Assembly: GCF_040222615.1 (NCBI RefSeq)
Contig: NZ_JAVKCQ010000239.1
Location: 1 to 32,208 of the forward strand
DNA from: Haliea sp040222615
GTDB lineage: Bacteria > Pseudomonadota > Gammaproteobacteria > Pseudomonadales > Halieaceae
Length of the DNA: 32,208 bases
Reading direction: 5' to 3'
Shown piece after piece: positions 1-7,700 of this stretch. A program made the position numbers and the translations under genes. Positions within the stretch are counted from its first letter, which is position 1, and every line of letters starts with the position of its first letter. The notes under the pieces are model-generated. The model made no database searches. It was not told the origin of the DNA and was given only the letters and a program-made list of their open reading frames with translations.

Positions 1-32
1 CCGCCAATCGCCGCCTGGCTCCGGCCGCCGGC

Positions 33-61
33 TTGAGTCACGCGGCCGACTATGGCCTAAT
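33..61 (+). promoter_or_regulatory. possible sigma-70 promoter for the thiolase gene
   Basis: TTGAGT at 33-38 and CCTAAT at 56-61 each match four of six bases of the sigma-70 boxes, with a 17-base spacer. The thiolase ATG is about 70 bases downstream. The intervening leader holds a short perfect hairpin (CAGCC at 83-87, GGCTG at 93-97) with no T-run. Such matches are frequent by chance. The first 36 bases can also be read as the tail of an upstream plus-strand gene ending in TGA at 34-36, but nothing else supports that. Confidence 0.25.
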
Positions 62-134
62 GTGCCCCCATTTAGGGAAGCACAGCCGCGCAGGCTGCGC
101 CCTGTCGCACTAACCAGCAGCCGGAAAGTACGCT

Positions 135-1316
135 ATGAGCAATGATTCTGTCGTTATCGTCAACGGTGCCCGCACCCCCATGGGTGGCCTCCAGGGCAGC
201 CTCTCCACAGTCACCGCAACGCAGCTCGGCAGCACGGCGATCGCCGCGGCCCTTGAGCGCAGTGGCGTTGCGGCTGCCGATGTGCAGGAAATCTTCATGG
301 GTTGCGTGTTGCCCGCCGGCCTCAAGCAGGGCCCGGCCCGGCAAGCGGCACGCGGCGCCGGTATTCCCGATGCGGCAGGTGCAGTCACCCTGAACAAGCT
401 TTGCGGCAGCGGCATGCAGGCGACTATTTTTGGCTATGACAGTATCGTCGCCGGCACCAACGACGTGGTGGTAACGGGAGGCATGGAGAGCATGAGCAAT
501 GCCCCCCACCTGCTGCCCGGCGCCCGTGGCGGCGTGCGCACCGGCCACGCCAAGCTGCTGGACCACATGTTCGTAGACGGCCTGGAAGATGCCGACAGCG
601 GTCGTGCCATGGGCAGCTTTGCCCAGGAAACCGCGAATTCCCGTGGCCTGACCCGGGAACAGATGGACGCCTTCGCCGTGGAGTCCCTGGCCCGCGCCAA
701 GCGCGCCATCGAGAACGGCTCCCTGCAGGCGGAGACCGCTGCGGTAACGGTCACCACCCGCGCCGGGGAAACCGTGGTCAGCGACGATGAACAACCGCAC
801 AAGGCAGCCGTCGAGAAAATCCCCAAGCTGCGCCCGGCCTTTGCCGCCGACGGGACCATCACCGCGGCCAACAGCAGCTCAATCTCCGACGGCGCCAGCG
901 CCCTCGTGCTGATGAGCGGCAGTGCCGCGCAACAGCGCGGTCTCAAGCCCATGGCACGCATCGTCGCCCACGCCCGCCACAGCCAGCACCCTTCGGAATT
1001 CACCATTGCGCCGATCGGCGCAATCAACAAGCTGTTCGCCAAGACTGGCTGGACGGCTGCCGATGTCGACCTGTTCGAGATCAACGAAGCCTTCGCCATG
1101 GTCACCATGCTGGCGATGCAGGACCTGGGTCTGGACCATGCCAAAGTCAATGTCAACGGCGGCGCCTGCGCCCAGGGCCATCCCATTGGCTCCACCGGCT
1201 CGCGGATCATCGTCAGCCTGATGTATGCCCTGCAGAAACAGGGCAAGCAGCGCGGCGTGGCTGCCCTCTGCATTGGCGGCGGCGAAGCCACCGCGGTTGC
1301 GATCGAGCTGATCTGA
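135..1316 (+). CDS. acetyl-CoA C-acyltransferase (degradative/biosynthetic-type thiolase)
   Basis: A 393-residue thiolase, the usual length of the family. It condenses two acetyl-CoA or cleaves 3-ketoacyl-CoA in the last step of beta-oxidation, in the cytoplasm. All catalytic residues are visible: nucleophile Cys90 in NKLCGSG, the NEAF motif, His349 in GGACAQGHPIG, and the acid/base Cys379 in CIGGGEA. This distinguishes it from the two degenerate thiolase-fold proteins at 6540-8758. A GGAAAG ribosome-binding site lies just before the ATG. It is followed after 41 bases by ribB on the same strand. Substrate chain length cannot be read from the sequence; acetoacetyl-CoA thiolase and 3-ketoacyl-CoA thiolase are both possible. 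Confidence 0.93.
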   Translation: MSNDSVVIVNGARTPMGGLQGSLSTVTATQLGSTAIAAALERSGVAAADVQEIFMGCVLPAGLKQGPARQAARGAGIPDAAGAVTLNKLCGSGMQATIFGYDSIVAGTNDVVVTGGMESMSNAPHLLPGARGGVRTGHAKLLDHMFVDGLEDADSGRAMGSFAQETANSRGLTREQMDAFAVESLARAKRAIENGSLQAETAAVTVTTRAGETVVSDDEQPHKAAVEKIPKLRPAFAADGTITAANSSSISDGASALVLMSGSAAQQRGLKPMARIVAHARHSQHPSEFTIAPIGAINKLFAKTGWTAADVDLFEINEAFAMVTMLAMQDLGLDHAKVNVNGGACAQGHPIGSTGSRIIVSLMYALQKQGKQRGVAALCIGGGEATAVAIELI

Positions 1317-1324
1317 TACTCAAG

Positions 1325-1340
1325 GCGGGCTCGCGCCCGC
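1325..1340 (+). repeat. GC hairpin in the thiolase-ribB gap
   Basis: GCGGGC at 1325-1330 and GCCCGC at 1335-1340 form a perfect six-base-pair stem around TCGC, between the thiolase stop and the ribB start. There is no T-tract, so it is not a typical intrinsic terminator. The 41-base gap is far too short for an FMN riboswitch. Confidence 0.4.
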
Positions 1341-1357
1341 TACCTCCGAGGCGCCCC

Positions 1358-2470
1358 ATGGCACTGAGCAGCATTCCCGACATACTCGACGATATTCGCG
1401 CCGGGAAGATGGTCATCCTGATGGATGACGAAGACCGCGAGAACGAGGGTGACCTCATTGTTGCCGCCGAGTCGGTTACCCCCGAGATCATCACTTTCTT
1501 CTCCAGCGAAGCCTGTGGCCTGATCTGCATGCCGATCACCGAAGAGCGGGCGCGGCAACTGCAGCTGCCGCTGATGGTACGGGACAACCGGTCCCAGCAT
1601 GAGACCAACTTTACCGTGTCCATCGATGCCGCCGAGCGCATGGGACCGGGCATCAGCTCGGTCCAGCGTGCGCACACCGTGCGCAAGGCCGTGGCCGCGG
1701 AAGCGAGGCCCGCGGACATCATCCAGCCGGGGCATATATTCCCCCTGGTTGCCAAGCCCGGCGGTGTCCTGCGCCGGGCTGGCCACACCGAAGCGGGTGT
1801 GGATCTGGCGCGGATGGCCGGTTTTGAACCCGCAGCCCTGATCGTGGAGATCATGAACGAAGATGGCACCATGGCGCGGCGGCCGCAGCTGGAAGAGTTT
1901 GCCGAACGTCACGGCCTGCGCATGGGGACCATCGCCGACCTCATCGAGTATCGCTCGCTGCATGAACAGTCCATCGAGCTCAGTGACACCCGGGCGGTGG
2001 GCACGGAGTTCGGCGAATTCCAGCTGCATACCTTCAGCGACCTGATCGACGACACCCTGCACTATGCCCTGAGCATGGGCGACCTGCAGGAGGACACCGC
2101 CACTCTCGTTCGCGTGCAGACGGTCAACATGCTGCGCGATGTGATCGGCACCGTGATCAAGGACCAGGCCCCGGGCTGGACCTGCCGTCGCGCCCTGGAG
2201 CGTATCGCCGCTGATGGCCGCGGCGCCCTGGTGCTGATCGGGCAATCCGTCTCCGCCGAACAGGCGCTGGCAGACGTGGTGCAGTTCCCGGACCCGCCAA
2301 CCATCACCGGCAGCAGCACCGGCGGTGTCGGCAACTATCGGGTGATCGGTACCGGAGCGCAGATCCTCAAACGCCTCGGCGTCGGCCAGATGCGCCTGAT
2401 GTCGGCGCCGGTACGCTTCAACGCCCTGTCCGGTTTCAACCTGGTTGTGACCGAGTTCGTCCAGCCCTGA
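1358..2470 (+). CDS. ribB: 3,4-dihydroxy-2-butanone-4-phosphate synthase with degenerate GTP cyclohydrolase II domain
   Basis: A 370-residue two-domain protein. Residues about 1-205 are a DHBP synthase, which converts ribulose 5-phosphate to the four-carbon riboflavin precursor. The acidic loop DDEDRENEGD, the cysteine in CGLICMPIT, GHIFPL, RAGHTEA (metal-binding His) and EIMNEDG are all present. One usually conserved stretch reads SVQR instead of the common A-x-D-R. The C-terminal half has the length of GTP cyclohydrolase II but lacks its three zinc cysteines, the HSECLTGD motif and the RGIGL motif, so it should not open GTP. Bifunctional-looking RibB proteins with such a dead second domain are known in proteobacteria (RibBX type). 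A GAGG ribosome-binding site precedes the ATG. A separate RibA would be expected elsewhere in the genome. Confidence 0.9.
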   Translation: MALSSIPDILDDIRAGKMVILMDDEDRENEGDLIVAAESVTPEIITFFSSEACGLICMPITEERARQLQLPLMVRDNRSQHETNFTVSIDAAERMGPGISSVQRAHTVRKAVAAEARPADIIQPGHIFPLVAKPGGVLRRAGHTEAGVDLARMAGFEPAALIVEIMNEDGTMARRPQLEEFAERHGLRMGTIADLIEYRSLHEQSIELSDTRAVGTEFGEFQLHTFSDLIDDTLHYALSMGDLQEDTATLVRVQTVNMLRDVIGTVIKDQAPGWTCRRALERIAADGRGALVLIGQSVSAEQALADVVQFPDPPTITGSSTGGVGNYRVIGTGAQILKRLGVGQMRLMSAPVRFNALSGFNLVVTEFVQP

Positions 2471-2479
2471 ACCCGGCGC

Positions 2480-2497
2480 TGGTGCACCACCTGCAGG
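2480..2497. repeat. two abutting palindromes between convergent genes
   Basis: TGGTGCACCA (2480-2489) and CCTGCAGG (2490-2497) are perfect palindromes lying side by side in the 39-base gap between the convergent ribB and enoyl-CoA isomerase genes. Neither is followed by a T-run in either direction, so a classical terminator is not supported. Confidence 0.4.
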
Positions 2498-2509
2498 ACG
2501 GGGCGGGGA

Positions 2510-3268
2510 TCAGCTGAAACGCGGTGCGCGCTTTTCGAACAGCGCGGTCAGGGCTTCGATGTTATCCGCCGAGCCGGCCTGGCGCGCCATTGCTGCCTGT
2601 TCGGCCACGAAGGCAGTGTTGATTCCTTGCTCGTGATGCATTCGCAGGCAGCGCTTGATCTCTCGCAGTGAGCTTACCGGCCACTGGGCCACGGCCTCGG
2701 CGCGTGCCATGGCGTGCTCGAGCAACGCTGCATCCGGCAGCACTTCCGCCACGATGCCCAGTTCGCGGGCTCTGGCCGCATCAATCCAGTCAGCGGTATA
2801 GAAAAGTTCTGCAGCACGCTGGGCACCGATATTGGCCTGCAGCATGTAGCTGCTGGCCCACTCCGGCACCAGTCCCAGGGCAGCAAACGGCAAGCGCAGG
2901 CGCAGACTCTCGCCGGCGTAGACCATGTCCGCGTGAAACAGCACGGTGGCGCCGCCGCCAACGGCAACACCCCTCGCTGCAGCAAGCAGCGGCTTGTCAA
3001 AGGCAGCAACCGCCCGGGCCGCGCTCTCGAAGGGATGCGGTTCGTCGCCCGGCGCCGCGCCAAAGCTCGCCAGGTCGACGCCGGCACTGAAACTGTCGCC
3101 AGCGCCGGTCAACAGTACACAGGCGACCTGGGGATCCTCCGCCGCCGCGGTGAACGCCTCACGGATGGCAATCCACAGGGCGTCGTTGATCGCATTCTTT
3201 TTGCCGGGCCGGTTCAGCGTCAGCATCCGCACGCGGCCAAGCTGTTCCTGCAAAAGTACGGATTCCAT
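2510..3268 (-). CDS. enoyl-CoA isomerase-like crotonase
   Basis: A 252-residue crotonase-fold protein. The oxyanion-hole segments are FSAGVDL (about 60-66) and GVAVGGGATVLF (about 100-111). At the two positions where enoyl-CoA hydratases carry catalytic glutamates it has Thr108 and Phe128. It does have Glu136 in LVPEWASSY, the glutamate used by peroxisomal-type delta3,delta2-enoyl-CoA isomerases (ECI2/PECI). The best call is therefore an isomerase that moves a double bond into conjugation, not a hydratase. The ATG at 3268 is preferred over the upstream one at 3316 because GAGGAC lies just before it and it avoids overlap with the nitroreductase, whose stop is ten bases upstream. It probably shares an operon with that nitroreductase. 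Confidence 0.85.
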   Translation of the reverse strand: MESVLLQEQLGRVRMLTLNRPGKKNAINDALWIAIREAFTAAAEDPQVACVLLTGAGDSFSAGVDLASFGAAPGDEPHPFESAARAVAAFDKPLLAAARGVAVGGGATVLFHADMVYAGESLRLRLPFAALGLVPEWASSYMLQANIGAQRAAELFYTADWIDAARARELGIVAEVLPDAALLEHAMARAEAVAQWPVSSLREIKRCLRMHHEQGINTAFVAEQAAMARQAGSADNIEALTALFEKRAPRFS

Positions 3269-3278
3269 CGCGCTGTCC

Positions 3279-3953
3279 TCAGCTGTGGAAGATGACAAAG
3301 TCATCCAGCGACGCACGCTCGGTGACGCACTTGTTGGCAGCCGCGCCGGGGTCCGGGTGGCCGAAAGATATGCCGAACATCAGCTTGTGGGAGGGATCCA
3401 CCTGCAGTGCGGCGCGCAGCTGGTCCGCCTGAAAACCCAGCGCGGTCTGCGGGCAGGAGCCGAGGCCTCGGGCCGTCAGGGCCAGCATCAGGGTCTGCGC
3501 AAACATGCCCAGGTCGCAGGCTTCCCGCAGGCCAAATGGTTCGGGCAGGAAGAGGAAAGCGACGTGGGGTGCGTCAAAGAAGGTGAAGTTGCGCATGAAC
3601 GCTTCCTGCCGCCGGGCCTTGTCTTCCCGCGGGATGCCCATGGCAGCGTAGAGCGCCTGCGCCGAAGCGTACTGGCGGCTCTTGTAGACGCCCTCGTAAG
3701 TGCCATCGTAGGGAAAATCCATGCTGATTCGCCCCGCCAGGAACTCGCCCGGCAGGGTCTCGCGCAGCTGTTCCAGCTTGCTTCCGGAGACCACGTGCAC
3801 CACCCAGGGCTGGGTATTGCAGTTGCTAGGCGCGCGGGCCGCGTCCTCGAAAATGGCCTGCAGTTCCGCAGCGGGAAGCGGGTCGGGGAGAAAGGCGCGC
3901 AGGGAGCGGCGCTCGCGTACTACGGTGCTGAAGGCGGTGGCGTGGTCAGGCAT
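3279..3953 (-). CDS. nitroreductase-family FMN oxidoreductase
   Basis: A 224-residue member of the FMN-dependent nitroreductase family. The N-terminal RRSLRAF phosphate-binding arginines and APSNCNTQPW, both part of the flavin site, are clear. The C-terminal region about 155-200 (GLGSCPQTALGF, then FGISFGHPD) is also typical of the family. Members reduce nitro groups, quinones or enones with NAD(P)H; the substrate here cannot be inferred. Its place between acyl-CoA catabolism genes makes an oxidoreduction in the same pathway plausible. It is the first gene of a two-gene minus-strand unit with the isomerase-like crotonase. The ribosome-binding site is weak (GGAA). Confidence 0.85.
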   Translation of the reverse strand: MPDHATAFSTVVRERRSLRAFLPDPLPAAELQAIFEDAARAPSNCNTQPWVVHVVSGSKLEQLRETLPGEFLAGRISMDFPYDGTYEGVYKSRQYASAQALYAAMGIPREDKARRQEAFMRNFTFFDAPHVAFLFLPEPFGLREACDLGMFAQTLMLALTARGLGSCPQTALGFQADQLRAALQVDPSHKLMFGISFGHPDPGAAANKCVTERASLDDFVIFHS

Positions 3954-3983
3954 CGAACGGGTTCCATAGTCGGGTCAGCCACC

Positions 3984-4012
3984 ATTATGAGCAGCAAGGC
4001 CCTGGTAGGCCA
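3984..4012 (-). promoter_or_regulatory. possible promoter for the nitroreductase-isomerase unit
   Basis: Read on the minus strand: TGGCCT (4012-4007), a 17-base spacer, then CATAAT (3989-3984). The -10 box matches five of six bases and the -35 box three of six. It would give a leader of about 24 bases before the ATG at 3953. It lies in the 91-base gap between the nitroreductase start and the stop of the upstream hydratase gene. Confidence 0.35.
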
Positions 4013-4044
4013 GCGCAGAGGTGGCAGACGGAAGTCGCGGGAAG

Positions 4045-4863
4045 CTATTCGCCGCGGAACTGCGCCGGCCGCTTGTCCCGGAAAGCGCGCATGCCCTCTT
4101 TCGCGTCAGCCGAGGCAAACACCGGCCCCGCCAGGCTATCCGAAGCCAGCATGGCCTCATCCTCGGCCATGCATTCCTGGTGTTCGCGCAGGGAACGGGT
4201 CACCGCAGCCACGGCGAGTGGCGCGTTGGCACAAATCCTTGCGGCGTACTCCCGCGCCACCGCGAGGGCCTGTCCGGGGGGCACCAGACGATTGACCAGC
4301 CCCCAGTCCAGCGCCTGCTGCGCACTCACATGTTCACCGCAGAGCAACATCTCCGCCGCCAGGCAGTAGGGAATCTGCCGCCGCAGGCGCACGGTGGAGC
4401 CGCCCATGGGATAGAGGCCGCGGGCGACCTCGGTGACACCAAAAATGGCGTTGTCGGCCGCAATGCGAATATCGGTGCCCTGCAGAATCTCGGTTCCCCC
4501 GGCCAGGGCGTAGCCCTCCACCGCCAGGATCAGTGGCTTGTTGGGCCGATTGTCGCGCAGCAGCGCCTGCCAGTGCAGATTGGGCACTTCACCCATCAAG
4601 GCCATGAATTCCTCACTGGCGCCGTGGTCGCCATCGGCGCCGGCCTTGAGGTCCATGCCCGCACAGAAGGTGTTGCCGTTGGCAGTGAGAATGGCGCAAC
4701 GCAGGTCACTGTCATCCTCCAGCCGACGCCAGGCCCGGTACAGGCCCAGCAGCATGGCGGGATTGAAGGCGTTCTTTGCCTCCGGGCGGTTCAGGGTCAC
4801 CAGCAGGACGCCGTCCTCCTGTTGCACCAAACAACTGGGAGTGCTGATATCGAGTTCTTGCAC
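4045..4863 (-). CDS. enoyl-CoA hydratase (crotonase family)
   Basis: A 272-residue crotonase that should add water across the 2,3 double bond of an enoyl-CoA in the cytoplasm. Both hydratase glutamates are present at the canonical 20-residue spacing: Glu125 in GGTEILQ and Glu145 in FGVTEVARG. The oxyanion-hole segment is FCAGMDL (about 66-72). The start is GTG, with AAGGAG nine bases upstream inside the 15-base gap after the acyl-CoA synthetase stop. It is the last gene of the operon that begins at 9729. Together with the synthetase it recalls the fadD19/echA19 neighbours of actinobacterial sterol side-chain clusters; that link is from gene order and is inference. Confidence 0.9.
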   Translation of the reverse strand: MQELDISTPSCLVQQEDGVLLVTLNRPEAKNAFNPAMLLGLYRAWRRLEDDSDLRCAILTANGNTFCAGMDLKAGADGDHGASEEFMALMGEVPNLHWQALLRDNRPNKPLILAVEGYALAGGTEILQGTDIRIAADNAIFGVTEVARGLYPMGGSTVRLRRQIPYCLAAEMLLCGEHVSAQQALDWGLVNRLVPPGQALAVAREYAARICANAPLAVAAVTRSLREHQECMAEDEAMLASDSLAGPVFASADAKEGMRAFRDKRPAQFRGE

Positions 4864-4878
4864 GGGGTATGCTCCTTG

Positions 4879-6507
4879 CTAGTCCACCCGGTAGCGACCG
4901 GACAGGGCGATTTCCAGGGCCTTGGGATAGGCGGGTTTGCCACTGGGTGCGCGCGGCACCTCGGTCACGACATGCAGCTCACGCGGCACCTTGTAGCCGG
5001 CGATGTGCTTGCGGGCCTCCTCCTGCAATTCCTTCAGGTCGACTGCCTGCGCGCCGCGGGTTGCGACGACCGCGGTGACCTTGCTGCCCAGACGCTCATC
5101 CGGCGTCGCGACCACCAGGCAGTCGAAAACAGCCGCGTGGTTTTTCAGGGCCTGCTCCACTTCCTCCGGAAATATTTTCTCGCCACCGCTGTTGATGCAG
5201 TTGGAGCCGCGACCGTAGACCGTGATGGTGCCATCCTCCTCCAGCCGCGCCTCATCGCCCGTCAGCAGCCAGGTCCTGCCGTCCACTGGCACGAAGGTCT
5301 TCGCGGTTTTCTCCGGGTCGTTGTAGTAGCCGATGGGGATGTGGCCGCTGCGGGCAAATATCCCCCTGGCCCCCGGCTCTACGTGGAAATGGCTGCCGTC
5401 TTCCGCTTCCCCGAGTACCGACATGAACGGGTCCCGGACGACATTGCCCAAGCCCTGGCCGGCCTTGCCGCCGCTGTCGGCGCCCATGGCACCGGACTCG
5501 GAGGAGCCGAAGCTGTTGCGGATCATGATGTTCGGCAGGTAGCGCCGGAACGCCTCCTGCTTGCTGGTGGAAAACACCGCGCCGCCGGACCCGACGGCGA
5601 ATACCGAGCTCAGGTCCCAGCGTCCCGGGTTGGCCTCCAGCGCATCCAGCAGCGGCACCGCCATGGCATCACCGACGATAGTGATGGAATTGACTTTTTC
5701 CCGCTCGACGATATCCCACACCTCCTCGCCCACCAGGTGGTGCGCCGGGTTGAGCACCAGCAGGTTGCCGGACAGCAGCTGGATGCAGGCATACCACCAG
5801 CAGGCCCCGTGCATCAGCGGCGCCAGGGCAATGCCGACAATCGCAAAATCACCGACGCGCTCGGCGATCTGTTCCGGTTCCGTGATGACACCGTCCGGGT
5901 GAAAGTAGCCGCCGCCGCCCATGGCGGCATGAAATACGCTCTTGTGGGGCCACATTACTCCCTTGGGCATGCCGGTTGTGCCCCCGGTGTAGAGTATGAA
6001 AAGGTCCTCATCCGCGCGCTCGGGGAAGTCCCGCGCCCTGCTGCGCCCCGCCAGCGCGTCCTCATAGCCCGTGCTGTGGATGGCGGCAGCGTCTGCACCA
6101 CTGTCATCGTCCACATAGACCAGTGTTTTCAGCGCCGGGGACGCGCCGTGCACCGCCGCGATATGGGGCGCGAACTCCCGGTGGTGGATACAGGCCACCA
6201 GGTTCGCGTTGTTGAAGATATAGGACAGCTCCTCTTCAACGTAGCGGTAATTGATATTGATCGGCACGGCGCGCAGCTTGAAGCAGGCCAGCATGCCTTC
6301 GAGGTACTCATTGCAGTTATAGAGGTAGAGGCCGATATGGTCCCCGGCACCCACCCCGTGCTCGCGCAGGAAATGCGCCAGGGCGTTGGCGCGCTGATCC
6401 AGTTCGGCGTAGGTGGCGCGCTGGGCACCACAGACCAGCGCCGTGCGCTCCGGCACCTTGTCCGCCACCAGCTCGAACATGTCAGCGATATTGAAATGTC
6501 TTGCCAC
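4879..6507 (-). CDS. acyl-CoA synthetase (AMP-forming, FadD-like)
   Basis: A 542-residue adenylate-forming enzyme that would activate a carboxylate to its CoA thioester with ATP. Visible motifs are the P-loop LYTGGTTGMPKG (172-183), GSSESG, the hinge region with LLTGDEAR and YGRGSNCINSGGEKIFP, and the catalytic lysine Lys524 in APSGKPAYP. There are no signal peptide or membrane segments. The start is GTG with a strong GAGGAG upstream. It is followed 15 bases later by the hydratase gene and preceded by the first thiolase-like gene after a 32-base gap. The flanking Ltp/DUF35 genes suggest a bulky substrate such as a sterol or terpenoid side chain rather than a simple fatty acid, but the motifs do not decide this. 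Confidence 0.9.
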   Translation of the reverse strand: MARHFNIADMFELVADKVPERTALVCGAQRATYAELDQRANALAHFLREHGVGAGDHIGLYLYNCNEYLEGMLACFKLRAVPININYRYVEEELSYIFNNANLVACIHHREFAPHIAAVHGASPALKTLVYVDDDSGADAAAIHSTGYEDALAGRSRARDFPERADEDLFILYTGGTTGMPKGVMWPHKSVFHAAMGGGGYFHPDGVITEPEQIAERVGDFAIVGIALAPLMHGACWWYACIQLLSGNLLVLNPAHHLVGEEVWDIVEREKVNSITIVGDAMAVPLLDALEANPGRWDLSSVFAVGSGGAVFSTSKQEAFRRYLPNIMIRNSFGSSESGAMGADSGGKAGQGLGNVVRDPFMSVLGEAEDGSHFHVEPGARGIFARSGHIPIGYYNDPEKTAKTFVPVDGRTWLLTGDEARLEEDGTITVYGRGSNCINSGGEKIFPEEVEQALKNHAAVFDCLVVATPDERLGSKVTAVVATRGAQAVDLKELQEEARKHIAGYKVPRELHVVTEVPRAPSGKPAYPKALEIALSGRYRVD

Positions 6508-6539
6508 TCACCTGTCTCCTCGAATGTTGTCGGGGCGGG

Positions 6540-7700
6540 TCAGCCCTTGTCGGCGCCGACAATCCACATGGCAAAGAACTGGGCGCCGCCGCCATAGGCG
6601 TGGCCCATTGCGAGGCGCGCCCCCTCAACCTGGTGCGCACCGGCATCGCCGCGCACCTGCCGGGCCGCCTCCGCAAACCGGATCATGCCGGAAGCGCCGA
6701 TCGGGTTGGAAGACAAAACGCCGCCAGAACAGTTCCAGGGAATATCACCGCCGGCATCCAGCGAGGTTGCGCCCTCCACGGTGAGCTTCCAGCCCTCGCC
6801 CTCGGCAGCGAAGCCGAGATTTTCCAGCCACATGGGCTCGTACCAGCTGAATGGCACGTAGATTTCCGCACAGTCCAGGTCCTTGCGCGGGTTGGTAATA
6901 CCGGCCTGGGCATAGACGTCCGCCGCACAGTCGCGACCCGCCTGTGGATTCACTTCCTCCCGACCCGCGTACATGGTGGGCTCGGAGCGCATCGCCACGC
7001 CGCGAATCCACGCCGGCGGCTTGCTGCCGGTGATGCTGTCTTCCGCGGCAATGACCATCGCGCAGGCTCCGTCGGAGGACGGGCAGGCCTCGAGAAAGCG
7101 CAGCGGATCCCACAGCATCATCGAATCGCGGACCTCCTGCTCGGTGATATCGGGTAACTGCAGGTGCGCCAGTGGATTGCGGGCGCCGTGGCGGCGATCT
7201 TTCACCGCGACCTTGATACCGACATCATCCGGCGCCCCGGAGCGGCGGATATACTCGCGGATAATGGGCGCGAAATAGCCGCCGGCGCCGGCGTTGAGGT
7301 GCACCGAAAACGGTTGCGGGGTGGACAGTGCCCACATGGCGTTGGACTCGGACTGCTTTTCGAAGGTAACGGTCAATACCCGCTTGAACGTGCCGCTCTG
7401 CACATGCGAGGCGGCCACGATCGCGGTGGAACCGCCGACGGAACCGGCGGTATGCACCCGCAGCATGGGCTTGCCCATGGCGCCCAGCGCATCGACCAGA
7501 TAGCTCTCGGGCATGATCACGCCCTCGAACATGTCCGGGGCCTTGCCGATGATAACCGCGTCAATGTCGGCGAAGCTGACATCCGCATCCTCGAGCGCGC
7601 GATCCACCGCTTCCCGCAGCAAGCCCGCAATCGAGACATCGTTGCGACGGGTTTTATACCGGGTCTGGCCTATGCCGACCACTGCAGCCCTTTCAGCCAT
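6540..7700 (-). CDS. thiolase-fold protein, Ltp-like (probable lyase/aldolase subunit)
   Basis: A 386-residue thiolase-fold protein of the lipid-transfer-protein (SCP-x/Ltp) branch. The catalytic thiolase residues are replaced: the nucleophile region reads HTAGSVGGSTA with no cysteine, the GHP histidine region reads SSNPIG, and the C-terminal Cys-x-Gly-Gly-Gly region reads HAYGGG. It therefore should not perform ordinary thiolysis. In actinobacterial sterol degradation, Ltp2-type proteins with such substitutions pair with a DUF35 protein and act as retro-aldolases on side-chain beta-hydroxyacyl-CoA; that is the closest known analogy. Its ATG overlaps the preceding gene's stop by one base (TAATG), implying coupled translation. 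Several tyrosines (SWYEP, HAYGGG) are candidates for aldolase catalysis. Confidence 0.85.
   Translation of the reverse strand: MAERAAVVGIGQTRYKTRRNDVSIAGLLREAVDRALEDADVSFADIDAVIIGKAPDMFEGVIMPESYLVDALGAMGKPMLRVHTAGSVGGSTAIVAASHVQSGTFKRVLTVTFEKQSESNAMWALSTPQPFSVHLNAGAGGYFAPIIREYIRRSGAPDDVGIKVAVKDRRHGARNPLAHLQLPDITEQEVRDSMMLWDPLRFLEACPSSDGACAMVIAAEDSITGSKPPAWIRGVAMRSEPTMYAGREEVNPQAGRDCAADVYAQAGITNPRKDLDCAEIYVPFSWYEPMWLENLGFAAEGEGWKLTVEGATSLDAGGDIPWNCSGGVLSSNPIGASGMIRFAEAARQVRGDAGAHQVEGARLAMGHAYGGGAQFFAMWIVGADKG

Noticed and set aside
83..97. Hairpin in the thiolase leader as an attenuator
   Set aside because: Five-base-pair stem, no T-tract and no leader peptide; too little to support regulation.
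1317..1357. FMN riboswitch before ribB
   Set aside because: Only 41 bases are available and there is just a six-base-pair hairpin; the RFN element needs well over 100 bases with conserved loops.
2946..4295. 449-codon plus-strand open frame opposite the isomerase, nitroreductase and hydratase
   Set aside because: A shadow of three well-supported minus-strand genes; it crosses their boundaries without motif or ribosome-binding site.
4021..6597. 858-codon open frame on the plus strand opposite the hydratase and acyl-CoA synthetase
   Set aside because: It lies antisense to two genes with complete catalytic motifs, has a composition (His, Gly, Gln, Arg rich) typical of the mirror frame in GC-rich DNA, and shows no domain.
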